Below the pieces are notes generated by a model, which was not told the DNA's origin, made no database searches, and saw only the letters and a program-made list of their open reading frames with translations. From assembly GCF_000687455.2 (NCBI RefSeq), contig NZ_JGVW01000073.1, positions 1-59,053 of the forward strand: a stretch of 59,053 bases of DNA. The letters are read 5' to 3'. This stretch comes from Burkholderia sp. lig30. Its GTDB lineage: Bacteria > Pseudomonadota > Gammaproteobacteria > Burkholderiales > Burkholderiaceae. Position numbers and translations under genes: made by a program. Below are positions 1-9,579 of this stretch, in pieces (the stretch's first letter is position 1; every line of letters begins with the position of its first letter).

Positions 1-1
1 G

Positions 2-172
2 CACGACAGCCGCTGCTGGTTTCGCGTGCCGTACTTCCACGAATATACGCCCGGCGGGTACGGCTGGCCGCGCGTGGTGTTCGTCGGCAAGAAACGGGTG
101 TCGTGGCTTGGAGTCGATCCGCTGGCGGTCGCGCTCCATATGTTCGATGCGCCACGGACGGCCGTGGCCTGA
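2..172 (+). CDS. 3' end of an unidentified protein (truncated by window edge)
   Basis: An open frame enters from the left edge and stops with TGA at 170-172. The 56 visible residues are rich in aromatic residues and valine (for example WFRVPYFHEY and VSWLGVDPLAVAL) and look like real coding sequence. I do not recognise the family. The next recognisable piece is a remnant of a type VI secretion protein, so this could be part of a secretion or effector locus, but that rests on proximity only. Confidence 0.45.
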   Translation, partial: HDSRCWFRVPYFHEYTPGGYGWPRVVFVGKKRVSWLGVDPLAVALHMFDAPRTAVA

Positions 173-339
173 CACGGGCTTAGCGGCCGTGTTGTCCACG
201 GCTATCGGGGACGGCGTGCTGGCGATGATCCGGTACTTCGATCCCCGCAGTACCGGAGCAGTGTTTCGGGTATGGGGCGATCAGATTCTCGACGTCGTCA
301 CCAGGGAGCCGATCGAGCGATGGATGTATCGCGGCCGAC

Positions 340-708
340 ATGCCGGCTGCTCGCCGCAGCACGGTGACGCTCCGCGGCGACGCGATGTTCCAGCCCGGCG
401 GCGCGTCCGTTCAGGCAGCGATGAATCCGCTGATCTCGAAGATCGCGGGCGAGATCGTCAGGGTGCCGGGCAAGGTAACGGTCCTCGGCTATACCGACAA
501 CGTGCCGATCCGCAGCCGCCAATTCGCATCGAATCAGGCGCTGTTGGAAGAGCGGGCGGCCCGAGTCATGCAAATGCTGCAAGCCGCAGGCGTGCCGGCG
601 AGCCGTCTCGAAGTCGCCGGCAAGGGCGACGCCGACCCCGTCGGCGACAACCGCACCGCGCAGGGGCGCGCGCAGAACCGGCGCGTCGAGATCCGCGTCG
701 CACAGTAA
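340..708 (+). CDS. OmpA-like peptidoglycan-binding domain, probable C-terminal remnant of type VI secretion TssL
   Basis: The 122-residue product is a nearly complete OmpA/MotB C-terminal domain. It starts VTLRGDAMFQPG, has the central GYTDNVPIRS segment and ends GRAQNRRVEIRVAQ, the layout found at the end of TssL (DotU fused to OmpA) in type VI secretion systems. The cytoplasmic DotU half and membrane anchor that should precede it are missing. The upstream 170 bases contain stops in this frame (181 and 226) and no membrane segment, and no clear ribosome binding site precedes ATG 340. I read it as a decayed fragment of tssL. It could instead be a small soluble OmpA-domain protein, but it has no signal peptide. 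Confidence 0.6.
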   Translation: MPAARRSTVTLRGDAMFQPGGASVQAAMNPLISKIAGEIVRVPGKVTVLGYTDNVPIRSRQFASNQALLEERAARVMQMLQAAGVPASRLEVAGKGDADPVGDNRTAQGRAQNRRVEIRVAQ

Positions 709-797
709 GCCGGATTCCGCGCGAAGCCCGACCGAGTGCTGTTCGGGGTCATGCAGTCCGGCGACGACCGGCGCCCCCTCCGCCCGGGGCGGGTGCC

Positions 798-1289
798 TTA
801 CTGCCTCGCCTGCAGCTCGCCCCAGCCGGCGAGGATCTCCTGAATGCTGCGCGCGTACGCGTCGCGCTCTTTCGGCGACTCCGAGTGATAGGCACCGATC
901 GCGCGCCACGTATTGCCGTACTTGACCATTTTCTGCTTCAGCAGCCACGCGGCCACGAAGATGTTCACGCACGAATCTCTGAGCGCGCGGTGCGGTATGC
1001 CCTGGCGGGCCAGGTCGGAGAAGTGGATGGAATTGATCTGCAACTCGCCGACGTCGATCGAGCCATTGGCGTTCCGGTTGATCGCCGTCGCGTCTCCTTT
1101 CGATTCGCGCCACGACACGGCGCGCAGCACGAGCGGATTGACGCCCTGATACGCGCCCGCCCGTTCGAAGCAGTCTTCGGCGTGCGCGGCGGCGCACGCC
1201 AGCGACAGGGCCAGCGCCGCGCATGCGGCCCGGATGTGGCGGACATGCCGCGGCGCGCGTGTCGCGGCCGCAGTGCTTTGCATGAACAT
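798..1289 (-). CDS. Periplasmic lytic transglycosylase (SLT/VirB1/IagB type)
   Basis: A 163-residue protein with an N-terminal signal peptide ending near AAAHAED, followed by a compact SLT domain. The catalytic glutamate lies in SWRESKG, followed by GELQIN and the AYHSES segment usual for this fold. Such small enzymes open the peptidoglycan locally so that an envelope-spanning machine (type III or IV secretion, type IV pilus) can pass. It is the last gene of a three-gene minus-strand operon whose other two products are also exported. The start has GGGAGC a few bases upstream; a second in-frame ATG lies at 1283. The associated machine is not in the window. Confidence 0.85.
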   Translation of the reverse strand: MFMQSTAAATRAPRHVRHIRAACAALALSLACAAAHAEDCFERAGAYQGVNPLVLRAVSWRESKGDATAINRNANGSIDVGELQINSIHFSDLARQGIPHRALRDSCVNIFVAAWLLKQKMVKYGNTWRAIGAYHSESPKERDAYARSIQEILAGWGELQARQ

Positions 1290-1340
1290 GAGTCGCTCCC
1301 GTGCGAAGGTGGTCGAATTATCTGCAGCGCGCCGCGGTGT

Positions 1341-1703
1341 TCATCGCGACAACGCTACGTCGAGCTGGTGCTCGATGTCCTTCAGGTACGCGCGCGATGC
1401 ATCGGACACCACGAGGCGGGCCACGGGGGCGCTGCCGCCGCCGCCACCGCCGCCACCGCCGCCACACTTGCTGCACTCCGCCACGTGCCGTGCCTTTTTT
1501 TTCCGCGAGGCCGGCGCCGAGTGCGACAGCGGCTCCTCGTCGTCACCCGACGAAGGGGGCAGCATCGTCAGCGTCGGCAGAGGGGGGTAGACCTTGTCCG
1601 CGGAGGCGCCCGACGGTTGCAGCGATGCGACGGTCTGCACCGTGCCTGCCCACGCGGACGTGCCGAGCAGCAGGCCGGCGCTTATTACGAAAATGCGGCG
1701 CAT
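1341..1703 (-). CDS. Exported protein with a poly-glycine tract, unknown function
   Basis: A 120-residue protein with a clear signal peptide (MRRIFVISAGLLLGTSAWAG). A proline-rich stretch follows, then a basic segment (RKKKARH), two cysteines spaced C-x2-C, ten consecutive glycines, and a short C-terminal helix-prone region. The ATG at 1703 has a GGGAAG site upstream, and the preceding lipoprotein gene ends only four bases away, so the two are co-transcribed. The glycine tract is encoded by triplet repeats at 1434-1463 and could change length without breaking the frame. I do not recognise the family. Its neighbours suggest a periplasmic part of an envelope apparatus. Confidence 0.6.
   Translation of the reverse strand: MRRIFVISAGLLLGTSAWAGTVQTVASLQPSGASADKVYPPLPTLTMLPPSSGDDEEPLSHSAPASRKKKARHVAECSKCGGGGGGGGGGSAPVARLVVSDASRAYLKDIEHQLDVALSR
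1434..1463 (-). repeat. Triplet repeat encoding ten glycines
   Basis: Ten consecutive GGC/GGT codons (GCC/ACC on the plus strand) in an exported-protein gene. Unit changes would add or remove single glycines in frame. Confidence 0.8.
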
Positions 1704-1707
1704 GGTG

Positions 1708-2085
1708 TCAGCTTCCCGATTGCATCGACTTGATCGACACGCTGTACGACTGGTTGCCACCGGCCGTCAGGTTCTCCAGCGTAATCCTCGCCGCGCGCTG
1801 CGCGGGCACGCCTTTCCAGATCGCGTGATTGATGTACGGCAAGTCCTGGCCGAGGGCCGTGACCTGCACGATCGTGGGTTGCTTTTGCGCGGCCGCGAGC
1901 GAGCCGGCTTTCGCCAGCAGCGCGCTCAGCTGCGGATCGCGTGCGCCGAGCGCGTCGGCGGGGATGTCGAAACGGATGACCTCGCTTGCCCCCGCCGACC
2001 GGTCATTTTGCGCGGTGAAGCTCGCCGGCAATTGCGCGCAGCCGGTCACGGCAAGTAGCGCGAAAGAATAGACTGCCCACTTCAC
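1708..2085 (-). CDS. Small putative lipoprotein heading an exported-protein operon
   Basis: A 125-residue protein beginning KWAVYSFALLAVTGC, a lipoprotein signal with lipobox AVTGC, so it should be acylated and sent to a membrane. I choose GTG at 2085 because TGGGAG lies six bases upstream; an upstream TTG at 2091 is in frame but sits against that site. The mature part (residues 20-125) is mixed alpha/beta with no motif I recognise. The next gene begins after four bases and the lytic transglycosylase 52 bases beyond that, so this is the first gene of a three-gene unit. No function can be assigned from sequence alone. Confidence 0.65.
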   Translation of the reverse strand: MKWAVYSFALLAVTGCAQLPASFTAQNDRSAGASEVIRFDIPADALGARDPQLSALLAKAGSLAAAQKQPTIVQVTALGQDLPYINHAIWKGVPAQRAARITLENLTAGGNQSYSVSIKSMQSGS

Positions 2086-2455
2086 ATGCAACTCCCAGGA
2101 TGATCGTGACTACAGGCGCGTTTTCGGCACGATCCCTGCCAACCTTGATAGCGGGGCCGGAAACGTTTGCCAAATAGGAAGACTTACCTCCGGAACCGGG
2201 TCTTTGAGGGAATCCGGCACGCCAATCGGCCGCACACGGGTAGTGAAATGACGCAGGCAATTTGCCGCATGGGGCGGACGCTCGCGCGGGGCGCGCGGAT
2301 GCGCCGACAGGCAGGGTTGCGTAGGGAGATGATTTGCCGGCCAGCCTGCGCATGCCGTGCAATCGTCGTCGAGAGCTGGGCAAGCGGCGCGATCGTGCGC
2401 CGGGAAGGACGCCGGCGCGCGTGCGCCGGCGGCATGTGACTTTCGGTCAGGTCAG
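2086..2455. other. Gap without a recognisable gene
   Basis: This stretch lies between the start of the lipoprotein operon and the fabV 3' end. It should contain the lipoprotein promoter. Short open frames on both strands have no plausible start site or family. A second GC-rich inverted repeat lies at about 2411-2431 (CGCCGGCGC with its complement). Confidence 0.5.
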
Positions 2456-2480
2456 GCCGCCGCGCGTCGCGCGCGGCGGC
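2456..2480 (-). terminator. Hairpin just after fabV
   Basis: A perfect 11-bp inverted repeat (GCCGCCGCGCG at 2456-2466 and its complement at 2470-2480) with a 3-base loop, directly beyond the fabV stop codon. It lacks a run of T, so it may act as an mRNA 3' stabiliser or a weak terminator. Confidence 0.6.
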
Positions 2481-2481
2481 G

Positions 2482-3687
2482 TTAACCCGCCTGAACCTGC
2501 ACGAGGTTGGGGATCTGCACGTCCGGATTCACGTCGGCGTCGTAGTCGACGCCCGCGATCTCGAACCCGAAGAGGCGCAGGAATTCGGTCTTGTAGCCGG
2601 CGAAGTCCGTCAGGTCGTAGAGATTCTCGCTCGTCACCTGATTCCAGCCTGCCAGCACGCGGGCCTGCACCGCCGGATCGAGTTCCTTCTCGTCCGCGCG
2701 CAGGCGGTCCTCGTCGTCCAGATGCGGCGCTGCACCGTACAGGCTGTCCCGGTAGAGCCCGTAGACCTGCTCGATGCAGCCTTCGTGCGTGCCGTTCTCC
2801 TTCATCGCCTTGAACAGCAGCGACAGGTACAGCGGCATCATCGGAATGGCCGAGCTTGCCTGCGTCACCACCGCCTTCAGCACCGACACGCGCGCATCGC
2901 CGCCCGTGCGCGCCAGCTTCTCGCGGATACCGAGCACCTTCGCGTCCAGATCCTTCTTCGCGGCGCCGATCGAGCCGTTCCAGTAGATGTCGTGGGTGAT
3001 CTTCTCGCCGAGATAGGTGAAGGCGGTCGTTTTCGCGCCATCGGCCAGCACGCCCGCGTCGAGCAGCGCGTCGATCCACATCTGCCAGTCCTCGCCGCCC
3101 ATCACGGCGACCGTCGCGTCGATTTCCTCCTGCGTCGCGGGCGCCAGCTCGGCTTCCCGGACGACTTCCTTGTCGGTATCGATGCCGCGCAGGCTGACGG
3201 CCTTGCCGATGGGCTTCAGCGTCGAATTGAACACCTCGCCGGTGCGCGGATGGATCCGCCTCGGCGCAGCCAGGCTGTAGACGACCAGATCGACCTGGCC
3301 AAGATCGCGCTTGATGGCGTCGATCGTCACGCGCTTGACTTCGTCGGAGAACGCGTCGCCGTTGATGGTGCGCGCGTACAGGCCCTGCGCGGCGGCGCGT
3401 TTCTCGAACGCGGCGGTGTTGTACCAGCCGGCGGTGCCGGGCTTGCTGTCGCTGCCGGCGCGCTCGAAGCACACCGCGAGGGTGTCGGCGCCGCAGCCGA
3501 ACGCGGCGGTGATGCGGGCGGCCAGGCCGTACCCGGTGGACCCGCCGATCACCAGCACCTTCTTCGGGCCGTCGGCGACGCGGCCGCGCGCGGCGACGTA
3601 GTCGATCTGTTCCCGGACGTTGGCGTCGCACCCGTCAGGGTGGGTCGTGACGCAGATGAACCCGCGCACACGCGGTTTGATGATCAT
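2482..3687 (-). CDS. fabV: Trans-2-enoyl-CoA/enoyl-ACP reductase FabV
   Basis: A 401-residue protein matching FabV over its full length. FabV reduces trans-2-enoyl-ACP with NADH in the last step of fatty-acid elongation and is far less sensitive to triclosan than FabI. The nucleotide-binding loop is [11 protein letters not shown] (residues 46-56). The family signature Tyr-x8-Lys-Lys is present at Y235, K244 and K245, the numbering reported for B. mallei FabV. The start MIIKPRV at 3687 has GGGGCC just upstream; an upstream ATG at 3744 would add 19 unlikely residues. It appears to be a single-gene transcript. Confidence 0.97.
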   Translation of the reverse strand: MIIKPRVRGFICVTTHPDGCDANVREQIDYVAARGRVADGPKKVLVIGGSTGYGLAARITAAFGCGADTLAVCFERAGSDSKPGTAGWYNTAAFEKRAAAQGLYARTINGDAFSDEVKRVTIDAIKRDLGQVDLVVYSLAAPRRIHPRTGEVFNSTLKPIGKAVSLRGIDTDKEVVREAELAPATQEEIDATVAVMGGEDWQMWIDALLDAGVLADGAKTTAFTYLGEKITHDIYWNGSIGAAKKDLDAKVLGIREKLARTGGDARVSVLKAVVTQASSAIPMMPLYLSLLFKAMKENGTHEGCIEQVYGLYRDSLYGAAPHLDDEDRLRADEKELDPAVQARVLAGWNQVTSENLYDLTDFAGYKTEFLRLFGFEIAGVDYDADVNPDVQIPNLVQVQAG

Positions 3688-3857
3688 GAAGGCCCCTTGC
3701 GTGAAATGACGAAATCGTCGCTTGGCACGAAAAATTGCGTGCATTGTAATGGAAGCGCGAAACGGCCACTGCCGAGCCGCCCCGTCCGCAGCGACGCGGT
3801 GTCGGCGGACGGGCGCGGGGCGATGGCGACGGGCTTCTTCGACACACGAGGGGCGTG

Positions 3858-4484
3858 ATGACCTTACCGATCAGTCTGGTGCTGTTCGACATGGAAGGGG
3901 TGCTGTCGCATTACGATCGCGGCGCGCGGGTCGACAGCCTGTCGGCGATGACCGGCAAGCCGCCGGACGCCGTGCGCTATGCGATCTGGGGCTCAGGTCT
4001 GGAAGCGCGCGCCGACGCCGGCGAACTCACCCCCGACGAGTATCTGGGCGCGCTCGGCGACCTGCTGCGCTGCAGGATCGACCGCGACGCATGGCTGGCT
4101 TCCCGCCACGCGTCGATCACCCCGAACGTCGCCACGCTCGCGCTTGCCGCCCGCGTGGCGCAGCGGCACCGCATCGCCGTGCTGACCAACAACAGCCGCC
4201 TCGTCACCGATCACCTCGACTACCTGAATCCTCCGGTCGCGCGGCTGTTCGGCGACGACGTGTATGCGTTGGCTGCGTTCGGCGCGGTCAAGCCGGCGGC
4301 GCAGGCCTATCTGGGATGCGTCGCGCATCTCGGCGCGGGCCCCGGCGAAACGCTGTTCATCGACGACACCGACGCCAATGTGGCCGGCGCGATCCACGCC
4401 GGCCTTCACGGCTACCGGTTCGTCGATGCCGACGCGCTCGAGGCGGAGCTGACACGCCGCCGGCTGATCGAGCGCGGCCGCTGA
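3858..4484 (+). CDS. HAD-superfamily hydrolase (subclass IA)
   Basis: A 208-residue protein of the haloacid dehalogenase fold. Motif I is LFDMEGVL (nucleophile Asp in DMEG), motif II is VLTNNS, the conserved lysine is in FGAVKP, and motif IV is [10 protein letters not shown], with a helical cap between motifs I and II. The second acidic residue of motif I is Glu (DxE), whereas phosphatases of this class usually have DxD. This may mean altered chemistry or simply a variant seen in uncharacterised HAD proteins; the substrate cannot be inferred. ATG 3858 follows GAGGGG; a GTG lies one codon earlier. It converges with the helix-hairpin-helix gene, leaving 30 bases between them. Confidence 0.85.
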   Translation: MTLPISLVLFDMEGVLSHYDRGARVDSLSAMTGKPPDAVRYAIWGSGLEARADAGELTPDEYLGALGDLLRCRIDRDAWLASRHASITPNVATLALAARVAQRHRIAVLTNNSRLVTDHLDYLNPPVARLFGDDVYALAAFGAVKPAAQAYLGCVAHLGAGPGETLFIDDTDANVAGAIHAGLHGYRFVDADALEAELTRRRLIERGR

Positions 4485-4514
4485 TCGCGCCCGCAGCGAA
4501 GGTTCAGGCGGCGT

Positions 4515-5393
4515 TCAGACTTCGTAGTACGCGCGGCACTCCATTTCGCGCCCGCGCACGACCCGCTTGCCGATCAGCCCGCCGCGCGTCTCGGTGACGA
4601 CGGTGCGCTGCTTCTCGGCCTGCATATCGTCATAGAAATAGACGACAACCCAGTCGGCCGTCCGCCCCAGCTCGTGCGCGCGCCCGGTGTTCGAGAACAG
4701 CGCGGTGAAGTGCCATCCGCCACGCGTCAGATGCAGCACCGGCAGCCATGCCTTGCCCTCCGGATTCAGCCGCTTCGGCGCGATGGTCGGGAGCGCGCTG
4801 GCCGCGGCCTTCTCGCGATAGACGCGATCGACGTACAGCAGCAGTTCGACGGGCGGCTCCTCGTTCGGTGCGCTTCGGCTTGGCGGCCCGTGCCAGCGGC
4901 GTCTGCGGCTCAGCACCTCGTCGAGCGCCGCGCGAATCCCCGCCGCGCGGCGCGGCCCGACGCCGCCGACGGCTTCGAGCCGGCCGTCGCGCGCGGCGAT
5001 CTCGAGGTCTTCGAGGGTGTCGATGTGCAGCGTGTCGTGGATGCGCATCGCCAGTCCCGGGCCGATGCCGGGCACGCTCTGGAACGCCGACGTGAAGCCG
5101 GCTTCGCCGCGCAGCCGCTCGAGCTGGCGCCAGCGGCCGGTGATCAGTAGCTCGGCGATCGCCTGCGCGATGCCGGTGCCGATGTGCGGCAGCGCGTCCA
5201 GCGCGTCGACGCCGCCCGCGTCGAAGAGCACGCGGATGTTCTGATCGAGGGTATCGACCGTGTCGGCGGCGGCACGGTAGGCGCCGGCCCGGAACGGGTT
5301 GGCGCCCTGGTCGGCGAGGCGTTGCCCGGCTTCCCGCAGGCACGCGGAGATCTGCCGGTTGTCGTCGAAAGCACGGGTGGGGGACGTCTGCAT
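4515..5393 (-). CDS. Helix-hairpin-helix DNA-binding protein, Pol beta-like N-terminal domain
   Basis: A 292-residue protein. Residues about 8-80 resemble the N-terminal 8-kDa domain of family X polymerases (DNRQISACLREAGQRL, then PFRAGAYRAAADTV). Two helix-hairpin-helix motifs follow (LPHIGTGIAQAIAEL and VPGIGPGLAMRIHDTL), then a third, GGVGPRRAAGIRAAL. The C-terminal part (about 200-292) has no nucleotidyltransferase motif and looks like a small beta-rich domain. A non-sequence-specific DNA-binding or repair role is likely, not polymerisation. The start MQTSPTRAF at 5393 is chosen because the domain begins there; upstream in-frame residues are low-complexity. Confidence 0.8.
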   Translation of the reverse strand: MQTSPTRAFDDNRQISACLREAGQRLADQGANPFRAGAYRAAADTVDTLDQNIRVLFDAGGVDALDALPHIGTGIAQAIAELLITGRWRQLERLRGEAGFTSAFQSVPGIGPGLAMRIHDTLHIDTLEDLEIAARDGRLEAVGGVGPRRAAGIRAALDEVLSRRRRWHGPPSRSAPNEEPPVELLLYVDRVYREKAAASALPTIAPKRLNPEGKAWLPVLHLTRGGWHFTALFSNTGRAHELGRTADWVVVYFYDDMQAEKQRTVVTETRGGLIGKRVVRGREMECRAYYEV

Positions 5394-5490
5394 GGGCGAC
5401 GGGGCGCGTGTGGGTGCAACCGGTGACGGGAACGGCGCGCGACGCGCTTGCCGGCTCGTTTTGATTGTCCGGGACGCGATCCCCGGAATG

Positions 5491-5504
5491 TTGACGCGCG
5501 TCAA
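5491..5504. promoter_or_regulatory. Perfect 14-bp palindrome between divergent genes
   Basis: TTGACGCGCGTCAA reads identically on both strands. It lies about 100 bases upstream of the helix-hairpin-helix gene and 180 upstream of the DUF2905 gene. It has the form of a dimeric repressor site; the regulator is unknown. Confidence 0.4.
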
Positions 5505-5584
5505 CGGCAGGCGATGCGGGCGGCCCGACGCCGGCCGTGGGCGGGTGCCGGCCACACATGCGCGCCGTGCGGCGGTACGCTAGA

Positions 5585-5648
5585 GGCTGTTTACATCTGG
5601 CGCGGCTGTTCTCGTGGCAATGCATGCACGTTCCACGTGTAAACAGCC
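5585..5648. repeat. Nested inverted repeat (64 bp)
   Basis: The outer arms GGCTGTTTACA (5585-5595) and TGTAAACAGCC (5638-5648) are perfect complements. Inside them are a second pair, CGTGG/CCACG, and a TGCATGCA core. As RNA this could form one long stepped hairpin ending 34 bases before the DUF2905 start. It could be a leader structure, a terminator for leftward transcripts or a small palindromic repeat. No second copy was noticed in the window. Confidence 0.5.
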
Positions 5649-5682
5649 CCTGGGCACGAATCGTCATTCGCGAGGAGTTGCC

Positions 5683-5883
5683 ATGCAACGAACGCTTCTG
5701 ATCTGTGGCGTGCTGCTGATCGCGGCGGGCCTCGGCTGGCGATGGCTCGCGCGGACTCCGTTCGGGCGCCTGCCGGGCGACATCCACATCGTCCGCGACG
5801 GATTCAGCTTTTACTTTCCGCTCGCGACGTGCGTGCTGGTGTCGGTCGTGCTGACGATCCTGTTCTGGCTGTTCCGGCGATGA
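5683..5883 (+). CDS. DUF2905 small membrane protein
   Basis: A 66-residue protein with two transmembrane segments. The first is LLICGVLLIAAGLGW; then comes the conserved RLPGDIHIVRDGFSFYFPL segment that defines DUF2905, then a second hydrophobic helix ending FWLFRR. The function of the family is unknown. GAGGAG lies just upstream of ATG 5683. The stop overlaps the start of the CapA gene by four bases (ATGA), so the two are translationally coupled. Confidence 0.85.
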   Translation: MQRTLLICGVLLIAAGLGWRWLARTPFGRLPGDIHIVRDGFSFYFPLATCVLVSVVLTILFWLFRR

Positions 5884-7016
5884 GCACGGGGCATGGTGGG
5901 GCGCTGGGCGGCTGCGTGCGGCTGTTTCTGTGCGGGGACGTGATGACCGGCCGCGGCATCGACCAGATTCTTCCGCACCCCGGCGATCCGGCGCTGTACG
6001 AGCCGGTGTGCCGCTCGGCGCGCGACTACGTGCGGCTCGCCGAGCGCGCGAACGGCCGGCTGCCGCCGCATCGCGACGACGCGTATCCGTGGGGCGACGC
6101 GCTTGCGGTGCTCGAGCGCATGCGCCCGGACGCGCGGATCGTCAACCTGGAGACGGCGGTCACAGCGAGCGACGACCGGTGGCCCGGCAAGGGCGTGCTG
6201 TACCGGATGCACCCGGACAACATCGGCTGCCTGACGCGAGCGCGGATCGATTGCTGCGTGCTGGCGAACAACCATGTGCTCGACTGGGGGCGTGCCGGCC
6301 TCGATGACACTGTCGCCGCGCTTGAGGGGGCGGGCATCCGGCCCGTGGGCGCGGGGCGCGACGCGCAAGCGGCCGCCGCGCCCGCGATCGTCGCGTGCGC
6401 GGGCGGGGTGCGGGTGCGGATCGAGGCATTCGGTGCCGCGAGCGCCGGCGTGCCCGACGCGTGGGCCGCGCGTGCATCGCGAAGCGGGGTGAATCTGCTG
6501 CCGGATCTCTCGCCGTCCCGCGCGGAGGCGATCGGGCAGCGCATCGCGGCACAGCGGCGCGACACCGGCGACGTGGTCGTGGTGTCGCTGCACTGGGGCG
6601 CCAATTGGGGATTCGAGGCCGACAGCGACGAGCGGGCTTTCGCACATCGGCTGATCGACACAGGCGGCGTCGACGTCGTGTACGGCCACTCGTCGCATCA
6701 TGTCAGAGGAATCGAGCGCTATCGCGAGCGGCTGATCCTTTATGGCTGCGGCGATTTTCTGAACGATTACGAAGGCATCGCCGGCTATCACGCCTATCGG
6801 CCCGACCTGGCGCTGATGTATTTTCCGCTCGTCGACGCGGGCAGCGGCGCGTTGCGCGATCTGCAGATGGTGCCGATGCAGGTCCGCCACCTGAGCGTGC
6901 GCCGCGCGCCGGACGACGGCGTGTCGTGGCTCGCGGACACGCTCGAACGCGAGAGCGCGGCGTTCGGCACGCACGTGAAACGCGACGAGGCGGGCGTGCT
7001 GTCGCTGCGCGACTGA
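5880..7016 (+). CDS. CapA-family metallophosphatase-like protein
   Basis: A 378-residue protein of the CapA/PGA_cap family, related to the CapA component of poly-gamma-glutamate production but widespread as a stand-alone enzyme. Metal-ligand motifs are in order: CGDVMTGRG near the N terminus, NLETAV, NNHVLDWG, SLHWGANW and GHSSHH. There is no signal peptide or anchor, unlike capsule-operon CapA, and no capB or capC neighbour, so I do not assign polymer synthesis. It starts inside the end of the DUF2905 gene (ATGA overlap), which suggests a joint role at the membrane. Confidence 0.88.
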   Translation: MSTGHGGALGGCVRLFLCGDVMTGRGIDQILPHPGDPALYEPVCRSARDYVRLAERANGRLPPHRDDAYPWGDALAVLERMRPDARIVNLETAVTASDDRWPGKGVLYRMHPDNIGCLTRARIDCCVLANNHVLDWGRAGLDDTVAALEGAGIRPVGAGRDAQAAAAPAIVACAGGVRVRIEAFGAASAGVPDAWAARASRSGVNLLPDLSPSRAEAIGQRIAAQRRDTGDVVVVSLHWGANWGFEADSDERAFAHRLIDTGGVDVVYGHSSHHVRGIERYRERLILYGCGDFLNDYEGIAGYHAYRPDLALMYFPLVDAGSGALRDLQMVPMQVRHLSVRRAPDDGVSWLADTLERESAAFGTHVKRDEAGVLSLRD

Positions 7017-7051
7017 CGGGAAGACGGGCCGACGCTCCGTTCCGGCACCCG

Positions 7052-8575
<1,524 letters not shown>

Positions 8576-9012
8576 GTTGCGTGCGGCATTGCCGCCTTGC
8601 TGCGTCGGCGGGGGAACCGCCGTTTCCGGCTGCCGGGTCAGTGCGGACGCCCGTCCGCTCCCGCAAGCCTGTCATCCCCAACGTAAGGGCGGCTGCGCCG
8701 ACTTCAATGGCGCAGCGCCGGGCCTCGTGGCCGAGGCGCGCGACCGCGGTGGATCGGCCACTTGCGTCGCCGGCGCGTTCGCGCCGATCAAAAGCCGCCC
8801 GCATTGATCGAGATCGACGAAGCACGAGCCGTGCGGCGCTACGCTCGAATCGCTTGCCTGCCCGGATGGCCCGGCTGTTGCGCGGTTGCCGGGCGACCCC
8901 GGAGCAGGAAACAAACGGTAACGGATCATACCGACGTGATACGTGCCGGAGACGTAAGCTAGAAACATGGACGGATGCGAGATGACCGTTCCGACGCATG
9001 CTGGAGCATTAC
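8576..9012. other. Intergenic region between divergent sigma factor and lipoprotein genes
   Basis: About 440 bases that should hold both promoters. Open frames here have poor starts and no recognisable family. The part near 8900-8960 is less GC-rich than its surroundings and is a plausible promoter zone for the lipoprotein gene. I see no confident -35/-10 pair. Confidence 0.4.
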
Positions 9013-9450
9013 ATGAACCCGATTTCCACCGCGAGACTCGCCGCTTTCGCTTTGACCGCATTTGCGCTCGGCGGTTGCTATTACACGAGCCCGTACGGCT
9101 ATGCGCCGTATTACGCGCCCGCGCCCGCGCCGGCGACGCTGTCGCAACGCGAGGCGCCCGTCACGCCGGGCGATACCGCGTCGAGCCCGCCGCCGGTAGA
9201 GGCCGCGCCGTCGTACGCGCCCGCGTATGCCGCGCCGGCAGTCGTGCCGTATCCGTACTACCCGTATTCCTACCGCCCGTACTACCCCGGATATTACGAT
9301 TACTGGGGCTGGCCGCCGGTGTCGATCGGCTTCGGGTTCTGGGGCGGCCATTGGGGCGGCCACGGCGGGCATGGCGACTTCCGCGGCGGCGGACACGGAC
9401 ATTGGGAGGGCGGGCATGGCGGCGGGCACGGCGGTGGCCGCGGGCATTGA
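9013..9450 (+). CDS. Tyr/Pro-rich lipoprotein with Gly/His-rich tail
   Basis: A 145-residue protein with a lipoprotein signal (lipobox ALGGC, about residue 22). The mature protein is extremely biased: tyrosine and proline dominate to about residue 100 (for example SPYGYAPYYAP, YRPYYPGYYDYWGW), then glycine, histidine and tryptophan to the end (GGHWGGHGGHGDF). Such surface-exposed low-complexity lipoproteins are common in Burkholderia; the histidines could bind metal, but that is inference. The start at 9013 has GGAG nine bases upstream. The SH3-domain gene follows on the same strand after 129 bases and has a similar bias. Confidence 0.75.
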   Translation: MNPISTARLAAFALTAFALGGCYYTSPYGYAPYYAPAPAPATLSQREAPVTPGDTASSPPPVEAAPSYAPAYAAPAVVPYPYYPYSYRPYYPGYYDYWGWPPVSIGFGFWGGHWGGHGGHGDFRGGGHGHWEGGHGGGHGGGRGH

Positions 9451-9579
9451 CCCGCGCGCGGGCCGCGTGGCGCGCGCGCACGCAGCACGCGCCATGACGG
9501 CTGCCCGCGGCGGCGATCGCCGTGCGCCGCCGAATCGGGCGGCGCGCGATGCGACCGTTGCGCCGCGCAGGAGGACATC

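Noticed and set aside
108..1733. A long Arg-rich open frame on the plus strand, antisense to the exported-protein operon
   Set aside because: Its translation is low-complexity and Arg/Ala-rich, typical of a GC-rich antisense shadow; it overlaps the transglycosylase and OmpA-type genes.
3723..3740. A sigma-54-like TGGCACG ... TTGC pair upstream of the HAD gene
   Set aside because: The spacing between the GG and GC elements is one base too long for sigma-54, so it should not be used.
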